Program-made: the position numbers and the translations under genes
Notes under the pieces: model-generated
The model's database searches: none
Told to the model about the DNA's origin: nothing
What the model saw: the letters and a program-made list of their open reading frames with translations, nothing else
Part shown: positions 5,926 to 7,567 of the stretch, piece by piece
Layout: every line of letters starts with the position of its first letter
Position numbering within the stretch: position 1 is the first letter of the stretch
Assembly (NCBI GenBank): GCA_021545595.1
Contig: JAJRVG010000217.1
Location: forward strand, 1-7,567
Source: Zetaproteobacteria bacterium
GTDB taxonomy: Bacteria; Pseudomonadota; Zetaproteobacteria; Mariprofundales; Mariprofundaceae
DNA: 7,567 nucleotides
Reading direction: 5' to 3'

Positions 5926-7491
5926 TTGAATTTACCGGTTTCTGACACTGCAGGAGAGAGTAGCCTGCCCACCGATCCGGTTGCAGCGGACGCATTGATT
6001 GGCATACCACGACAGCAGACCAATCCGTCACGCTGGCAAGGTGAGCAGTGGCCTGAATTTGTTCAGTCAATAAAACAGCAGGGTGTTGAAATTCGTGAGC
6101 AGCGTGCTGATACCGGCATCTATGTCACCGATGCCGGAGGATTAGCGTACGGGATGCCGCATGGCGTGGTGGTGGCCAGATCTGCCGAACAGATAGCCTC
6201 TTTGATGAAAGCTGCGCAGCAGTTTGCAGTACCGGTCACGGTTCGCGGTGGTGGCCTGACCACTGAAGGTGAGTCGGTGGCTTTTGGTGGGGTCTTGCTG
6301 GATATGACAGGGTTGAGCCATGTTTTGCATGTCGATAAAACCGGACTGACGGTACGCACGCAGGCAGGTATCTTCTGGCATCATCTGGCCGAAGTGCTGC
6401 GGCGTGATGGTCTGGATTACCTCTCCGCACCGCTTAACCTGACTGCATCGGTGGGCGGCACACTGGGCGTGGGCGGAATTGATGTGAACTCATCCAAACA
6501 TGGATGCAGTGCAGATCAGGCCATCTCCCTGCAGGTGGTCACGCCAACCGGTGAGACTATTGAGTGCTCCGATGAGGAAAACAGTGAGCTGTTTGAGCGT
6601 ATCATTCTCGGCTATGGCCAATTTGGCATTATCACCGAAGCCACCTTACGAATCCGCCACTACACGCCTCTGCGTATGCACTATTTTTATTATGCTTCCC
6701 TCAAGCCATGTATTGAAGACCTGTTGATGCTGGATGTTTCACAAACATGTGATTACACAGGCATTTTAACCATGATGGATGCTGCCATTACACTGTTGGT
6801 AGCTTTTGACAGTGACGAGCGTGAAGCTGTGTTTCTGGCACAGATGGAACCGGAACTGCGCGGTTATGGTGAGCTGATGTTTGCTCTGCACCTGGCTGCA
6901 AAATTTTCATGGAGGCCATGGAAGTGGAAAGAGGCACTGTTTCTACTGCGCCGGAAACGGGAACTGTTCCCGGATCTGCAACCGGATTTTCATATGCAGG
7001 ATGGCAAGATGCTGGATCGTACCGTCGTCTTCTCACGCGCGGTATGGAAGCACTGGGGTGACCGCCATATGGTGATCCCCGATCTGGCCACCAACAGGGA
7101 TAAATTTATTGAGGTCGTTGAACGTGGCAATGCTGTATGCCGTAAATATTTCCCCTGTTACACGCTCTACTGCGTGGGTATTCGCCTGCGTGATGAGCAC
7201 AAGGCACATTACGAACTCTCCAGCATTCCGGCCGATGCAGAAGGCTGGGCCTATGGCTGTGAGTTTGAGCCGATGTATGAAGGAGTGGAGTATAGTCGTG
7301 ACAGACTGCAATCATTCAAAAATGAGATTTATGATATCGGAGTTGAACTCGAAACCAGTTATTACCGTTTTGGTGGTATGATGAAAGGTTATATTCGCAG
7401 GGCGCTGGGTGATGATGTGGTCGAAAAGCATCTGCGGCTGAAGCAGGAAGCTGATCCGGCTATGGTTTTGAATCGTGATGTGATTTTCTGA
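5926..7491 (+). CDS. FAD-dependent oxidoreductase, PCMH/cytokinin-dehydrogenase-like
   Basis: The protein of about 521 residues has an FAD-binding type 4 (PCMH) fold. Numbering from this start: the pyrophosphate loop VRGGGLTTEGE at 106-116 followed by GGVLLDMTGLSHV; GGTLGVGGIDVNSSKHG at 177-193; and GYGQFGIITEATLRI at 229-243. The end, LRLKQEADPAMVLNRDVIF, is the usual C-terminus of FAD-linked oxidases. The GGTLxxxGI and GQFGIIT blocks most resemble cytokinin dehydrogenases. However, the GHS histidine that binds flavin covalently there is replaced by GGLT, so FAD is probably non-covalent. Substrate unknown. I chose TTG 5926 because GGAG (5916-5919) lies six bases upstream and a promoter lies just before. 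An in-frame GTG at 5851 would add 25 residues but has no ribosome site and starts upstream of that promoter. An iron-sulfur protein gene follows after 13 bases, suggesting an electron-transfer partner. Confidence 0.87.
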   Translation: MNLPVSDTAGESSLPTDPVAADALIGIPRQQTNPSRWQGEQWPEFVQSIKQQGVEIREQRADTGIYVTDAGGLAYGMPHGVVVARSAEQIASLMKAAQQFAVPVTVRGGGLTTEGESVAFGGVLLDMTGLSHVLHVDKTGLTVRTQAGIFWHHLAEVLRRDGLDYLSAPLNLTASVGGTLGVGGIDVNSSKHGCSADQAISLQVVTPTGETIECSDEENSELFERIILGYGQFGIITEATLRIRHYTPLRMHYFYYASLKPCIEDLLMLDVSQTCDYTGILTMMDAAITLLVAFDSDEREAVFLAQMEPELRGYGELMFALHLAAKFSWRPWKWKEALFLLRRKRELFPDLQPDFHMQDGKMLDRTVVFSRAVWKHWGDRHMVIPDLATNRDKFIEVVERGNAVCRKYFPCYTLYCVGIRLRDEHKAHYELSSIPADAEGWAYGCEFEPMYEGVEYSRDRLQSFKNEIYDIGVELETSYYRFGGMMKGYIRRALGDDVVEKHLRLKQEADPAMVLNRDVIF

Positions 7492-7504
7492 TGGGGCGCT
7501 TCTA

Positions 7505-7567
7505 ATGGCAACATTCTCAGACTGTTACGGTTGCTCCCTCTGCCTGCTCTCCTGCCCGGCGTGGTTA
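7505..7567 (+). CDS. iron-sulfur (4Fe-4S ferredoxin-type) protein, 5' end only
   Basis: An open frame begins at ATG 7505, 13 bases after the FAD oxidoreductase stop, and runs off the window end. Its 21 visible residues include CYGCSLCLLSCP, with Cys 7, 10, 13 and 17 in the CxxCxxCxxxCP arrangement of a 4Fe-4S cluster. GGGG at 7493-7496 is a plausible ribosome site eight bases upstream. Position and spacing suggest an operon with the flavoprotein, analogous to GlcD with GlcF or other flavin dehydrogenases that pass electrons to a ferredoxin-like or CCG-domain subunit. The remainder of the protein, including any second cluster or CCG domains, is not visible. A competing ATG at 7491 closes after four codons. 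Confidence 0.75.
   Translation, partial: MATFSDCYGCSLCLLSCPAWL

Noticed and set aside
5926..7491. Calling the flavoprotein glycolate oxidase subunit GlcD or a true cytokinin dehydrogenase
   Set aside because: The shared FAD-fold motifs do not fix the substrate, the covalent-flavin histidine is missing, and only the first residues of the Fe-S partner are visible.
7491..7505. ATG overlapping the FAD gene stop (TGATG) as start of the next gene
   Set aside because: That frame ends after four codons; the cysteine-rich frame begins at ATG 7505.

Overview
The window looks like a stretch of proteobacterial chromosome: about half GC by eye, OmpR-type two-component genes in response-regulator-then-kinase order, a NudF-like Nudix hydrolase and canonical sigma70-like promoter elements. 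No gene is diagnostic of a class, so the lineage below Proteobacteria is left open. There are no RNA genes, insertion sequences, CRISPR arrays or phage genes, and the layout is compact.

Layout. Bases 1-72 are the 3' end of a plus-strand gene whose tail resembles LMW-phosphatase-type arsenate reductases (tentative). A 170-base gap follows, holding an AT-rich palindrome, a perfect 9+9 palindrome and an extended -10 promoter. Two translationally coupled plus-strand genes (243-2386) encode paralogous secreted beta-propeller proteins with TolB-like PD40 repeats. They end at a hairpin that serves as a bidirectional terminator for the convergent minus-strand pair. That pair is an OmpR/PhoB response regulator (3948-4631) followed by a membrane sensor histidine kinase (2434-3942), whose periplasmic domain carries a dense histidine cluster. 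Divergent from the regulator is a Nudix ADP-ribose pyrophosphatase-like gene (4728-5312). Convergent to it is a stand-alone CheY-like receiver (5353-5730). Divergent from the receiver is an FAD-dependent oxidoreductase of the PCMH/cytokinin-dehydrogenase-like type (start re-assigned to 5926), followed 13 bases later by the first codons of an iron-sulfur protein with a CxxCxxCxxxCP cluster motif, cut by the window end.

How the genes may work together. The kinase and regulator form a normal phosphorelay, and the histidine-rich sensor suggests metal detection (inference). The propeller pair probably acts in the periplasm, under a promoter that looks operator-controlled. The FAD protein and the iron-sulfur protein look like consecutive parts of one electron-transfer dehydrogenase, in the manner of GlcD/GlcF, with unknown substrate. 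The lone receiver has no visible partner kinase or output domain here.

No clearly new multi-gene defence or mobile system is visible. The most interesting leads are the histidine-rich sensor domain, the operator-like palindrome in front of the propeller pair, and the cytokinin-dehydrogenase-like flavoprotein that lacks the usual flavin-linking histidine and is paired with an iron-sulfur subunit.
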